Positions 26,656-34,505 of a stretch of DNA of 64,000 nucleotides are shown here, in pieces (position 1 is the first letter of the stretch; each line of letters opens with the position of its first letter). Source of the stretch: JALYXI01 sp963716685 (GTDB lineage Bacteria > Acidobacteriota > Terriglobia > Bryobacterales > Bryobacteraceae); NCBI GenBank assembly GCA_963716685.1, contig CAVQTR010000003.1:868001-932000 (forward strand). The letters run 5' to 3'. Both the position numbers and the translations under genes were made by a program. Below the pieces are notes generated by a model. It made no database searches. It saw only the letters and a list, made by a program, of their open reading frames with translations, and was not told where the DNA came from.

Positions 26656-27919
26656 ATGAACTGTCTTTGTTTTCAACGATTTTCAGGGATTTTCCAGGCT
26701 TCGCGCTAACATTTGCTAACGTCCGCTTCGGCTTGTGGCGGTTTTTAGAAATAACGTCCTCCATCGCCGTGTCCCATATTTGGGCGGCCGCTAGTTCGTC
26801 CGCTTCCAAGGCATGTGAGTAGATTGCGAGCGTTACGTTAGCGTTGGCGTGCCCGAGGCGCTTGGATACCGTTGGGATCGGAGCACCCTTGCTCAAAAGC
26901 TCGCTCGCGTGCGAATGCCGGAGGGAGTGCAACCCCGCCCCACTCAGTCCCGCCTTCGTTGCGAGTTCCGTTACGCGAACGCTGATCTTGTCGGGTTTGT
27001 AGAACCCTCCATCTGGCCGGCAGAATACAAGATTTCCCTGGAAGTAGTCTTGCCCAAATAGCGCTCGGTCGCCATCTTGCTCTACCTTGTGCGCCAGAAG
27101 TGCTTCGAGGGCCTGCTTCGGGACGGAGATTCTGCGGGGCTCACCAGACTTGGTGCTTTTGATCCGTAGGCCTTCCTTGGTTTCCTCAAGAGACTTGGTA
27201 ACGCTCAATATCCCGGTGTCGAAATGCACATCAGACCAAGTGAGGGCAAGTAGTTCACCACGCCTACATCCGGTAGCCGCCGCGAGCATGATGAGTGCAA
27301 ATAGCCGCGTTCCATCCGCCGCCGAAAGGAGCGTCTGCATCTTCTGACGATCAAGCACATGCGGTTTGGACTTGACTGCCGCTGGCAACTCGACCCGATC
27401 CATTGGGTTCGTATTCAGCACTCCCCACTTAACCGCTGTTTGAAGGCATCCGTGAACCAGAAAACCTATATGTCGAACCGTTTTCGCTGAAAGTGGTCGG
27501 CCATTTGGGAACGCAGCGGATTTTGCACCTCCCGCATCCTGGAGCGCGTTGACGGTTTTCTGAATCTCAAGCGGCTCTAGTTTGTCGAGTTCCGTTTCCC
27601 CCAAACGCCGGATGGCATAGGCTCCCAGTTCGCGATAACGCTCCAGCGTCTTTTTCTCGCACTTTCGCGAAGCTCTCTGGGACATCCATGTTTCGAAAAA
27701 CGTGGCGAATGTGGGGAGTACCGGAACCGGCTTCGCATCCCGTTTGGCTTCGAAGTTTGTGATCGCTTTGCGGAGCTCGTCTTCTGCTTGGCGCTTGGTG
27801 GTGAACCCGGATTTGCTCAACTGGACACGCTTACCGGCTTCGTCGCGGCCGGCGTCGAATACGTATGCCCAAGAAGGTTTGCCGTCTTTGCGCGGACGCT
27901 TCGAAACGGTGCCGTTCAT
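26534..27919 (-). CDS. int: tyrosine site-specific integrase of the ssrA element
   Basis: A 461-residue phage-type tyrosine recombinase with an N-terminal arm-binding domain (GKPSWAYVFDAGRDEAGKR), a SAM-like core-binding domain, and a catalytic domain with Arg in ATGCRRGELLAL, HSLRHSHASELL, LGHANANVTLAIYSHAL (nucleophile Tyr). It recombines the element with the tmRNA 3' end. The last 31 codons and the stop lie inside tmRNA on the antisense strand, so they are host sequence. It overlaps the repressor gene by 4 bases. In the excised circle the frame would end six residues after Pro430. Confidence 0.95.
   Translation of the reverse strand: MNGTVSKRPRKDGKPSWAYVFDAGRDEAGKRVQLSKSGFTTKRQAEDELRKAITNFEAKRDAKPVPVLPTFATFFETWMSQRASRKCEKKTLERYRELGAYAIRRLGETELDKLEPLEIQKTVNALQDAGGAKSAAFPNGRPLSAKTVRHIGFLVHGCLQTAVKWGVLNTNPMDRVELPAAVKSKPHVLDRQKMQTLLSAADGTRLFALIMLAAATGCRRGELLALTWSDVHFDTGILSVTKSLEETKEGLRIKSTKSGEPRRISVPKQALEALLAHKVEQDGDRALFGQDYFQGNLVFCRPDGGFYKPDKISVRVTELATKAGLSGAGLHSLRHSHASELLSKGAPIPTVSKRLGHANANVTLAIYSHALEADELAAAQIWDTAMEDVISKNRHKPKRTLANVSAKPGKSLKIVENKDSSLVEAAGVEPASEIARDEMTTCVAAFRIFRNGLETGKITVP
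26629..26656 (+). repeat. left attachment repeat (attL core) in tmRNA 3' end
   Basis: A 28-bp sequence covering the T-arm and 3' acceptor strand of tmRNA through ACCA plus one A. It is repeated exactly at 44781-44808 in the same orientation; the flanks differ on both sides. Confidence 0.95.
26704..26724. repeat. left pair of GCTAAC repeats, candidate integrase arm site
   Basis: Two direct GCTAAC copies 10 bp apart (26705, 26715), 48 bp inside the left core and within the integrase gene. The same paired motif occurs near the right end (44663, 44674) in the same orientation, as expected for arm-type sites bound by the integrase N-terminal domain. Confidence 0.6.
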
Positions 27920-28359
27920 CGGTTCACCTCACTGCGCTTTACTTCCAAATCGTCCATGGGAACACCTAGCGCGAGTTCGTCAAGAACTGGCTTGAGAGCG
28001 CGTAGGAGCTTCCTTCGCACCTCAACGTACTTGTCGTCGATAAGAGTCCGATTTACGGCAACCATTAGCGCTAGCGCAGACGATGAAGTAACACCCGAAT
28101 TCGTGTCGTAGGTATACCCTTCCGACAACGCGATACGCCTCTCCTCCAAAATTGCAGCAAGATCAGGCCTGTTAGCCTGTACGGCCAATAGGCGCAGCTT
28201 TGACAGGATCAGCGGGTTCGGTGTGTGGTCTTTTTCGTATCGAGCAACCGTCCGCAGCGACACGTTTAGCCGCCTGGCTAGATGTTCCTGGCTGATGCCA
28301 AGTGCTTCCCGCAAAGCGCGAATCGTTTCAGTAATCATCGTTTTGTGCCATTCTGTCAT
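27916..28359 (-). CDS. XRE-family HTH repressor
   Basis: A protein of up to 147 residues with an N-terminal helix-turn-helix (IRALREALGISQEHLARRLNVSLRTVARYE), typical of phage and element repressors. The C-terminal part (about 75-147) is helical without a peptidase motif, so SOS-type self-cleavage is not indicated. The second ATG at 28338 (MITETIRAL) is the more natural start and would leave the palindrome at 28354-28363 upstream of the gene. It overlaps the integrase gene by 4 bases and is divergent from the excisionase-like gene, the usual layout of a lysogeny switch. Confidence 0.85.
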   Translation of the reverse strand: MTEWHKTMITETIRALREALGISQEHLARRLNVSLRTVARYEKDHTPNPLILSKLRLLAVQANRPDLAAILEERRIALSEGYTYDTNSGVTSSSALALMVAVNRTLIDDKYVEVRRKLLRALKPVLDELALGVPMDDLEVKRSEVNR

Positions 28360-28400
28360 GACAACTTGACAATGCCACGCGTTATGTGACAGAGTGGCAT
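28354..28400. promoter_or_regulatory. divergent control region with two inverted repeats
   Basis: Between the repressor and the rightward regulator lie a perfect 10-bp palindrome TGTCATGACA (28354-28363), a TTGACA hexamer (28366-28371) and an inverted repeat ATGCCAC/GTGGCAT (28372-28378 and 28394-28400). These look like operators and a promoter element for the element's switch. Which protein binds is inferred from position only. Confidence 0.55.
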
Positions 28401-28401
28401 C

Positions 28402-28644
28402 ATGCAGTCAAACACGAGTATGCGTCACGGTTCACCAAAAAACAAGGGGCAAGAAGGGCAGGATGGCACTAAAGCAACTCTTACGCCCAACGAAAGCACC
28501 CTCATCACAGGCTTTGGAATTCAGAGCACCTATTCGATGCTCCGCCGCGGGGAGCTGCCGAACATCAAGGTGGGGAAGCGGTTTTTCATTCCTCGCTCTG
28601 CCTTGCTCAAGTGGCTGGAGGGATGCGGCCAAATCAGTGCGTAG
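28402..28644 (+). CDS. excisionase-family HTH protein
   Basis: An 80-residue protein whose C-terminal half is a MerR/AlpA-like winged helix: FGIQSTYSMLRRGELPNIKVGKRFFIPRSALLKWLE, read here as helix-turn-helix plus the usual KVGKR wing. These proteins bend DNA for excision or switch on element genes. It is the first rightward gene, divergent from the repressor, which suggests it is under repressor control. The N-terminal 30 residues are polar and probably disordered; an internal ATG (MRHGS) is a possible alternative start. Confidence 0.8.
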   Translation: MQSNTSMRHGSPKNKGQEGQDGTKATLTPNESTLITGFGIQSTYSMLRRGELPNIKVGKRFFIPRSALLKWLEGCGQISA

Positions 28645-28710
28645 AACAGAAACGGCCCGGAACCCCGCCAAAGGAACCCGGACCGCTTCATTGACTCAAC
28701 AGGAGGATTA

Positions 28711-28920
28711 ATGAGCTTCAATCATAACATTTCGCAGGTCTCGAATAAACCATTTTCGCCTCCGATTGTTTCGGACCGCGCACACGCCGAAGCCGCACCG
28801 GGCCCGCATCCGAAGCTGATTCGTGAAGCGGGCGGGCGTCTAACCCAAGTTGTTCGACTGCCGAACGGCACCACGGAACGGCGCGTGGTCCATGTTTTCG
28901 AAGGTTCGGTGATCGCGTGA
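28711..28920 (+). CDS. small element protein, function unknown
   Basis: A 69-residue protein preceded by a strong AGGAGG ribosome-binding site at good spacing. The C-terminal half has two short strands (RLTQVVRLPNGTTERRVVHVFEG), and the N-terminal part is polar. No family is recognised. Its stop overlaps the start of the following small zinc-ribbon gene, so the early region is read as an operon. Confidence 0.65.
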   Translation: MSFNHNISQVSNKPFSPPIVSDRAHAEAAPGPHPKLIREAGGRLTQVVRLPNGTTERRVVHVFEGSVIA

Positions 28921-29093
28921 ACGCCGCTCTGACGGCACGCCGCGGCCGCTCCCGCGACGCGTTCCAAGTGGATTGCGCGTGTGGACGCGCTGTTGAAATC
29001 CCTGTGGACAACGTCGTCTCCGCGCGTTGCCACTGGTGTGGCGCGCGCCTCTCAATCGAGTGGCGCGTTGCCGAGAAAGGCGGCGCCTCTTGA
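28917..29093 (+). CDS. 58-residue zinc-ribbon-like protein
   Basis: A GTG overlapping the previous stop (GTGA) opens a 58-codon frame. It contains CAC near residue 20-22 and CHWC near residue 38-41, two Cys pairs that would hold one zinc ion, with a short strand between (RAVEIPVDNVV). Such ribbons are common in phage early genes and bind DNA or protein partners. The tight coupling to the gene upstream and the paired Cys support it as real. Confidence 0.6.
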   Translation: MNAALTARRGRSRDAFQVDCACGRAVEIPVDNVVSARCHWCGARLSIEWRVAEKGGAS

Positions 29094-29155
29094 GTGCGCA
29101 AGGTCGACTGTTCGCCAGGCCGGCGCGGGATCGATCGGTAAACAGTCTGAATGCC

Positions 29156-29320
29156 ATGACCGAACACGAGCGGGTGAACCTCGAAATCGCGCGCGCCGTC
29201 ATCGCCGATCCATTCAAGTACAATCCTGCCTCAGGTTTGGCACTTTGGGCGGCTGCAGTGCTGGAACGCGCTGAGGCGTTCGATAAAGTCGTTGAATTCC
29301 GGCTGGAAGCTTGCCGATGA
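29156..29320 (+). CDS. 54-residue helical protein, function unknown
   Basis: A short frame from the ATG at 29156, with helical text (NLEIARAVIADP, LALWAAAVLERAEAFDKVVEF). It ends in TGA overlapping the ATG of the primase-helicase gene at 29317. No family is recognised. An upstream extension in the same frame to a TTG at 29090 would overlap the zinc-ribbon gene. Tight coupling with the primase gene is the main support. Confidence 0.5.
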   Translation: MTEHERVNLEIARAVIADPFKYNPASGLALWAAAVLERAEAFDKVVEFRLEACR

Positions 29321-31407
29321 ACTTCGAACCGCCAGTAAAGTGGGAGCCGCTTACCACCGCTGACTTCGAAGTGTTCTCGCGGTCCGGCATCTCTCCCGAT
29401 ATGGCGAGAGAGGCGTCTATCTTCCGTGTCGATAGCAATGCCGGGAAGCAGCTGATCGGGCAGAACGGCGCGGGTGATTACGCAGGTGCCGTCTATCCGA
29501 ACTTCTGGCCCGGGGAACAATCACCACGCTCATTCGTACTACGACGGGACAATCCCGACATCGAGTATGGAAAAGACGGAGCCCGGAAGGAAAAAGGGAA
29601 GTATCTCTCCGAGCCAGGCGGCATAAACCGGCTTCACATCCCCATTGGAGTTCGGCCCGAGTGGCTCAATGATCCGGCCGTTCCGGTTGTGTTTGTCGAA
29701 GGTCCGAAAAAAGCTATCGCGCTTTGGGGTTCTGGGTGGCACGGTCTACCGGATACAGCAGTCGTACCGCGCTTCATCGTGATCGCCGTAACTGGTGTTT
29801 GGAACTGGCGCGGGACTGTAGGGAAGACAACCGGAGCCACCGGCGCCCGCCGGGATGTCAAGGGCGTGATTCCCGACCTAGACCGCGTCGCGTGCGGGAA
29901 TGGACGGCGCATCACGATCTGCTTTGATGCGAATGCCGCCACAAATGAAAGCGTGGCGGCCGCGCTCGCCATGTTCGCACGTGAGCTATCGGAGCGCGGA
30001 GCGGATGTCTATGTAGCGGAGATCCCCCAGGTCGATGGCGTGAACGGGGTTGACGATCTGATCGGTATCTGGGGCCAAGGCCCCGTGATCGAATTGCTGG
30101 AACGCGCGAGACCCGCGGAAGTCGAAGATTGCGGACTCATCCGCAGCTTGAGCACAACGATTCTCAAGAGCGATCACTTCGCCCAAGATGCGGGCGGCTT
30201 GCTCTACCGCTACCAAGATGGCGTCTATAAACCGGACGGCAAGGCTTTTATTGGACGCAAGGTAAAAGTTCTGCTCGAACAGCGCCGGATGGATGCGAAG
30301 TGGTCGTCCCATCGTGCCGACGAGGTGACGGAGTATATCCGTATCGACGCTCCGAAACTATGGGATTCTCCCCCGCTGACCGTAATCAACCTGCGTAACG
30401 GCCTTTACGATCTGTCCCAGAAAAAGCTGGGGCCGCATTCTCCGGCGCACCTATCCGCCATTCAATTGCCCGTTACCTTCGACGCGGACGCAAAGCCTAC
30501 TGCGTGGGACAAGTTCATCGAAGAGACGTTCCCTTTCGACGCGCGCGCGGTCGCTTACGAGGTAATCGCGTGGCTCATGATTCCAGATACTTCGATTCAG
30601 AAGGCCGTCCTACTGAGTGGCGAAGGCTCTAACGGCAAGTCTGTCTTTCTCGCGGCCTTGCTTGCCTTCATCGGCAAGCATAACTCCGCCGCGATCCCGC
30701 TGCACAAACTGGAGAGCGACCGGTTCTCAGTCTCCCGGCTGGTAGGAAAGTTGGCGAACGTCTGTGCGGATCTCCCGAGCGAACACCTTCAGAGCACGTC
30801 GACGTTCAAGGCGCTCACCGGCGGAGATACGATGCTGGCGGAACGAAAGTACGCGGACTCCTTCGAAATCACTCCGTTCGCGCGGCTCGTGTTCAGTGCC
30901 AACCATCCACCGCGTAGCGCCGATGCCAGCCACGCATTCTTTCGCCGATGGCTGGTAATTCCATTCGAGCGGACCTTCGAAGGCGCGGAGGCGATTCCAC
31001 GGGCCGTGTTGGACGCACGTCTCGCGAATCCAGCTGAACTATCCGGCGTACTCAATCGGGCGCTTGCCGCGTTGCCGAGACTTCGCACGCACGGTTTCAG
31101 TGAGCCCGATTCCATGCGTAAGGCGCGGGAAGACTTCCGGCAGGTTACTGACCCGCTCGCGGTATGGCTCGATCAAGAGACCATCGATCATTCATGCGCC
31201 AAAGTTTTCAAGCGTGCGTTGCTTTCGGCCTATAACGACTTCGCTGTTAAAGCAGGCCGACCACCGATGAACCAGCAGTCTTTTGGCCGTGCAATTAAGC
31301 GGTTACGGCCAACACTATCCGAGAGTCAACTCGGTTCGGAGAAGACTTGGACGTACCTCGGAATCGGACTTAAGACCGGAGGAAACATCTATGAACCGAT
31401 TCACTAG
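29317..31407 (+). CDS. P4-type primase-helicase (DUF3854 / D5-SF3)
   Basis: A 696-residue replication protein. The N-terminal part (about 1-270) has a DUF3854/TOPRIM-like pattern with RLHIPIGVRPEW, VVFVEGPKKAIAL and ITICFDANAA, then a D5-N region. The superfamily-3 helicase (about 400-600) shows Walker A GEGSNGKS near residue 437, an acidic Walker B (VCADLPSE) and sensor FSANHPPR. P4 phage and satellite elements use such proteins to start their own replication. The ATG at 29317 is coupled to the previous stop (ATGA). It implies replication after excision. Confidence 0.9.
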   Translation: MNFEPPVKWEPLTTADFEVFSRSGISPDMAREASIFRVDSNAGKQLIGQNGAGDYAGAVYPNFWPGEQSPRSFVLRRDNPDIEYGKDGARKEKGKYLSEPGGINRLHIPIGVRPEWLNDPAVPVVFVEGPKKAIALWGSGWHGLPDTAVVPRFIVIAVTGVWNWRGTVGKTTGATGARRDVKGVIPDLDRVACGNGRRITICFDANAATNESVAAALAMFARELSERGADVYVAEIPQVDGVNGVDDLIGIWGQGPVIELLERARPAEVEDCGLIRSLSTTILKSDHFAQDAGGLLYRYQDGVYKPDGKAFIGRKVKVLLEQRRMDAKWSSHRADEVTEYIRIDAPKLWDSPPLTVINLRNGLYDLSQKKLGPHSPAHLSAIQLPVTFDADAKPTAWDKFIEETFPFDARAVAYEVIAWLMIPDTSIQKAVLLSGEGSNGKSVFLAALLAFIGKHNSAAIPLHKLESDRFSVSRLVGKLANVCADLPSEHLQSTSTFKALTGGDTMLAERKYADSFEITPFARLVFSANHPPRSADASHAFFRRWLVIPFERTFEGAEAIPRAVLDARLANPAELSGVLNRALAALPRLRTHGFSEPDSMRKAREDFRQVTDPLAVWLDQETIDHSCAKVFKRALLSAYNDFAVKAGRPPMNQQSFGRAIKRLRPTLSESQLGSEKTWTYLGIGLKTGGNIYEPIH

Positions 31408-31723
31408 AGTCACTCGATTCACGCGATTCCACCTATCGTTACTATCGCGAGAGAAAAAGAAGACAGTAAGGGGAAAGAGCACAGGAAACAACAATAGGGA
31501 ATATCGAGTGAATCCCGTGACGCCCGTGAGTGACATTCTAACCCGCGGCGAATGGGAAGCGCTCATCTACCAATCGCCCGATCAGGTCAAGGCGGTAGTC
31601 CCTAAAACAAAAGGTACTCCTGGGAGGGTGGCTCAGCGCGGGTGGGTAGGTTTCAGGGAGACCCCAGCTATTAAAGGCGTGGTCAGGTTGTCACAAAGGG
31701 AAGGTAGTCAAGGGGGGATCTGA
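31391..31723 (+). CDS. basic small protein, function unknown
   Basis: A 110-residue frame from the ATG at 31391, overlapping the end of the primase gene by 17 bases. It is rich in Arg, Lys and Thr, with a repeated VTRFTRF-like start. No family is recognised. The base composition is more A-rich than the neighbours. It could be a real small protein or a chance frame; the next gene begins two bases after its stop, which favours it being translated. Confidence 0.4.
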   Translation: MNRFTRVTRFTRFHLSLLSREKKKTVRGKSTGNNNREYRVNPVTPVSDILTRGEWEALIYQSPDQVKAVVPKTKGTPGRVAQRGWVGFRETPAIKGVVRLSQREGSQGGI

Positions 31724-31724
31724 T

Positions 31725-32249
31725 ATGAAGAAAACGATTAGCTTTCGGGCATACGCTGAACATCGCCGGACGCGTGGCCTGCCTGGAAATTCGCTCGCAA
31801 GCGTTCAAAAAGCCATCCGCGGTGGCCGAATCGCGCTGGATGCGGATGGGAAGATCGAGGCGGACGCGGCGGACGAGGCATGGGCCCGGAATACTCATCC
31901 AAGGCGCCACAAAGCGGCAACCGAGCAGGCAGCACCAGAACAGCCGCCGCCTCTGACGAGTGCGGTCGTTGTCACCGCGCGCCTTCACGGAACAGCTGGC
32001 AGCGAGGCGCTGGTGCGCATTGCCAGCGTGCTGGGCCTTTCGAGCGAACAGACGGATCTTGCCTTCGCTGTGCTTCACGCGTGGCTCGCGGCCGTGTTGG
32101 GTGACGCCACGATGCTGCAATGCGGCCCAGGCGGCCCTCAGGTCGATTACGGGCCGATGGCGCACATCAAGCTCACCAAGGCGGCGGAGCGGCGGACGGA
32201 CAAGCTGCTGGCGCGCGTTCATGCCGCGCTGGGCATGGAGGGCGAATGA
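31725..32249 (+). CDS. Nu1-like DNA-binding protein (terminase small-subunit type)
   Basis: A 174-residue protein with an N-terminal segment FRAYAEHRRTRGLPGNSLASV followed by QKAIRGGRIALDADGKIEADAADEAWARNT, read in short pieces as the pattern of phage Nu1/'elements of external origin' proteins: a winged helix and a basic wing. The C-terminal half (GTAGSEALVRIASVLGL, LTKAAERRTDKLL) is helical. Nu1-type proteins pick the DNA to be packaged. No large terminase gene is found beside it, so here it may instead act as a regulator. Confidence 0.6.
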   Translation: MKKTISFRAYAEHRRTRGLPGNSLASVQKAIRGGRIALDADGKIEADAADEAWARNTHPRRHKAATEQAAPEQPPPLTSAVVVTARLHGTAGSEALVRIASVLGLSSEQTDLAFAVLHAWLAAVLGDATMLQCGPGGPQVDYGPMAHIKLTKAAERRTDKLLARVHAALGMEGE

Positions 32250-32548
32250 GACCGGCTGTTCACCCAAGGGACTCCGCGATGAGTGGGCCTCAGGACCCGC
32301 TTACGATCGTCTACTCATGGCCGCACTGCTCGGACCGCCTTGCCATGCAACTTTTAGGTATCCGGGAGCGGCAGCTGCGAAAGCTTGTCACGGCGCGCGT
32401 TCTCACTCGAATAGGTCTTCCCCGAAACCATCGAATCGAGTGCATCTCGATTCTACGAAGACTCGGCATGCCCATAAATCAACCGCCCGACTTGACGCCC
32501 TGGCGGGAAATGGTAGATCGAGCGAATGTTGGCACTAAGTGGTACTAA
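32246..32548 (+). CDS. small putative DNA-binding protein
   Basis: A 100-residue protein from the ATG at 32246, overlapping the previous stop (ATGA). The middle part (MQLLGIRERQLRKLVTARVL) could be a helix-turn-helix, followed by a basic wing (RIGLPRNHRIE). No named family is recognised. The frame is open further upstream but would overlap the Nu1-like gene. Confidence 0.5.
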   Translation: MRPAVHPRDSAMSGPQDPLTIVYSWPHCSDRLAMQLLGIRERQLRKLVTARVLTRIGLPRNHRIECISILRRLGMPINQPPDLTPWREMVDRANVGTKWY

Positions 32549-32588
32549 GTGGCCCCCGCACGGCTGCAAGTCGCGTCAGTATGAGGTT

Positions 32589-32894
32589 ATGAACAATCGA
32601 TTTTCCGCAAGGCAGGCCGATAACCTCGCAATCATCGAGGAAGAAGCGTACCGCGCCGGATACCAGGCGGTCGCGAAGAATCTCGATCTGTGCGTCTTGG
32701 CTGGCCGTCTTGATCTGCTACCCGGCTTTCTGAAGCGAAAACTCCTCCCGAGTCAGGTCCTGGACGAACTGAAAGCATACGGCGGGTACCCAGTCGCCGC
32801 CGACAGCGCCGAAATGCTGGAGCAGAACCCCATCGTTATGGCTGCGACCAGGCGGGCTGAACAGGCGAAGGGCGGCAGGGGAAAGGTGAATTGA
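32589..32894 (+). CDS. element protein, function unknown
   Basis: A 101-residue protein from the ATG at 32589. It is largely helical with an acidic N-terminal half (NLAIIEEEAYRAGYQAVAKNL) and a Lys/Arg/Gly-rich end. No family is recognised. It is part of the short rightward run between the primase and the tape-measure gene. Confidence 0.5.
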   Translation: MNNRFSARQADNLAIIEEEAYRAGYQAVAKNLDLCVLAGRLDLLPGFLKRKLLPSQVLDELKAYGGYPVAADSAEMLEQNPIVMAATRRAEQAKGGRGKVN

Positions 32895-32896
32895 CC

Positions 32897-33052
32897 ATGG
32901 AACAAACCATTCACGCAGAGACAGCCGAGGCAGCGGACAAAGTCCGGCCACACGTTCCGCCGATCAATCTTGTGACTCGCGAGACGACTCTCCCGAACAC
33001 ATTCAGCGGAGGCATGACGGTCACGTTAAATGCGGTTGTCGACGGAGAATAA
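32897..33052 (+). CDS. 51-residue protein, function unknown
   Basis: A frame opened by an ATG two bases after the previous stop and closed just before the GTG of the coiled-coil gene. Polar N-terminal half, then a short beta-like end (GGMTVTLNAVVDGE). No family recognised. Tight packing between neighbours is the only strong argument that it is expressed. Confidence 0.45.
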   Translation: MEQTIHAETAEAADKVRPHVPPINLVTRETTLPNTFSGGMTVTLNAVVDGE

Positions 33053-33841
33053 GTGCGCACCGTACCCCTGAAAAAATCTCTAAACTCCGATGAGGCGCTC
33101 TCGGCGGCCCAGCACCATTTGCAAGCGATCGCGGACGTTGACCGTGCGATTTCTGAATGCAAAACGGCGATCGGTGAGGATGAGCGAGACATCGCATCAC
33201 TTCGCGAGCAGCGATTCGCGACGACGGATGAGAGAACCATGACAGACGCTTCGTTAAAACTGAAAGTTGCGCTGGCAGATCTCGACACCCATGGCGACCG
33301 TCTCTTGCTGCTGGAAAATCGCCGGAGGGCTTTGCTCGAAGCGACGAGCTCTGTTCATCAGGAATTCATTTCGGCCCACAATCGCTTGATCAGGCGGCTG
33401 GTTGAAGAGTTTCGCTCGCGCTACGAGGAATTTCTTGAGGGTTCCGTGCGACCCCTCATCGAGACCGGCCAGGTTCTCTCGGCATGCGGACTCGGTGAGA
33501 TAAACCTGCTTCTCTCGGAAATCCGCTTCAAGTCGGCTGATGGTCACGGTTATGCGGTACTTGACGGGGCGCTCGTCGGTCCTCGCTCGACAGCATCGCC
33601 TGAAGCGATGGCGGCGCGGGCTGAGGCCGAGCCATGGTCGGAAGCCGCGGCTCAGCTGGCGAAAATCGAACGCGAATTGCAGTCTCGGCGACGTTCGGAG
33701 ACCGTAACCGCCGAAAAAGAATCCCGCGACCGCCGGCCCGCATTCACCAGCGCCAATGTGGGCGGAATGCCGCCGGCTCCAAAGCCGCCGGGCTTTGGAG
33801 GAGTTCGAATCGAATACGCCGGGCAAGGCCGCCGGCCGTGA
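33053..33841 (+). CDS. coiled-coil protein, function unknown
   Basis: A 262-residue protein starting with GTG immediately after the preceding stop. Residues about 10-130 are strongly helical with heptad character (DVDRAISECKTAIGEDERDI, LADLDTHGDRLLLLENRRRAL). The rest is Ala/Glu-rich with a Pro/Gly-rich end (PPAPKPPGFGGVRIEYAG). It may be a structural or scaffold protein of the phage module; this is inferred only from position and helix content. Confidence 0.55.
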   Translation: MRTVPLKKSLNSDEALSAAQHHLQAIADVDRAISECKTAIGEDERDIASLREQRFATTDERTMTDASLKLKVALADLDTHGDRLLLLENRRRALLEATSSVHQEFISAHNRLIRRLVEEFRSRYEEFLEGSVRPLIETGQVLSACGLGEINLLLSEIRFKSADGHGYAVLDGALVGPRSTASPEAMAARAEAEPWSEAAAQLAKIERELQSRRRSETVTAEKESRDRRPAFTSANVGGMPPAPKPPGFGGVRIEYAGQGRRP

Positions 33842-33944
33842 ACAAGTTCTGGGGCGGTCTCCGGAGGTTCCCCTCCTTCTCCCTCCGGGGCCGCGAATCG
33901 GCTCCCACATTCTCCATTCAAAGAATCGACACGCCGAATTTTCT

Positions 33945-34499
33945 ATGACTGATCAAACTGAAGCATTCGATCGCGCGGGACGGGTTGATCTCGCACTAAC
34001 CGACAGGAATCTGGAGGTGACGGTTCGTTACCCGACAGACGAGGAGTGGTTGGTGTACCTCGACAGTTTTGATTTGGTGCGACGGAATGGCATCACAACA
34101 AAAACGCGGTGCCGAGACCAGGCCGCCAAAGAGTTTTTGGCTTGTATTCGCGAGGATGCGGGCGGCCCAATCTTCGCCGTAGACGCCGGGCCGCTGATCG
34201 ATCTGCTGTATCACAGCAGCACGATTGCTGCCTCTCAAAGCGAGGTGACGATCGAGTTCATGGGCCGCTTCCAGAGCAGTCACAAATTCCAGCCAATGGC
34301 GGTCGCTGACCGTACACGTCACTCATCATGCTTCCATGAGATCCCCGCGCGAGGCGGCGGTGTCCGAGTGCTCGTTGACTGGAGCGGTCTCGCGTCGCTC
34401 TATGACTCCCTGATCACCGAATCGCATGGGTACGTGGGCTCCATTCCGGTGCATCACAAGATCAAAACTATCGAGAGTTTGTTTTCCATTGAGCGCTGA
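33945..34499 (+). CDS. protein upstream of tape measure, possible tail assembly helper
   Basis: A 184-residue protein from the ATG at 33945, ending six bases before the tape-measure gene. The N-terminal part (LALTDRNLEVTVRYPTDEEW) and the helical remainder are compatible with tail assembly chaperones, which usually sit in this position; this is inference from order. No -1 slippery site was seen near its end. A 16-base stretch of this gene (TGTATCACAGCAGCAC, within 34207-34222) recurs in the remnant near 40500, which ties the two loci together. Confidence 0.5.
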   Translation: MTDQTEAFDRAGRVDLALTDRNLEVTVRYPTDEEWLVYLDSFDLVRRNGITTKTRCRDQAAKEFLACIREDAGGPIFAVDAGPLIDLLYHSSTIAASQSEVTIEFMGRFQSSHKFQPMAVADRTRHSSCFHEIPARGGGVRVLVDWSGLASLYDSLITESHGYVGSIPVHHKIKTIESLFSIER

Positions 34500-34505
34500 G
34501 TTTTT

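Noticed and set aside
32897..34499. Toxin-antitoxin pair among the small genes before the tape measure
   Set aside because: No toxin fold or antitoxin DNA-binding pattern could be recognised.
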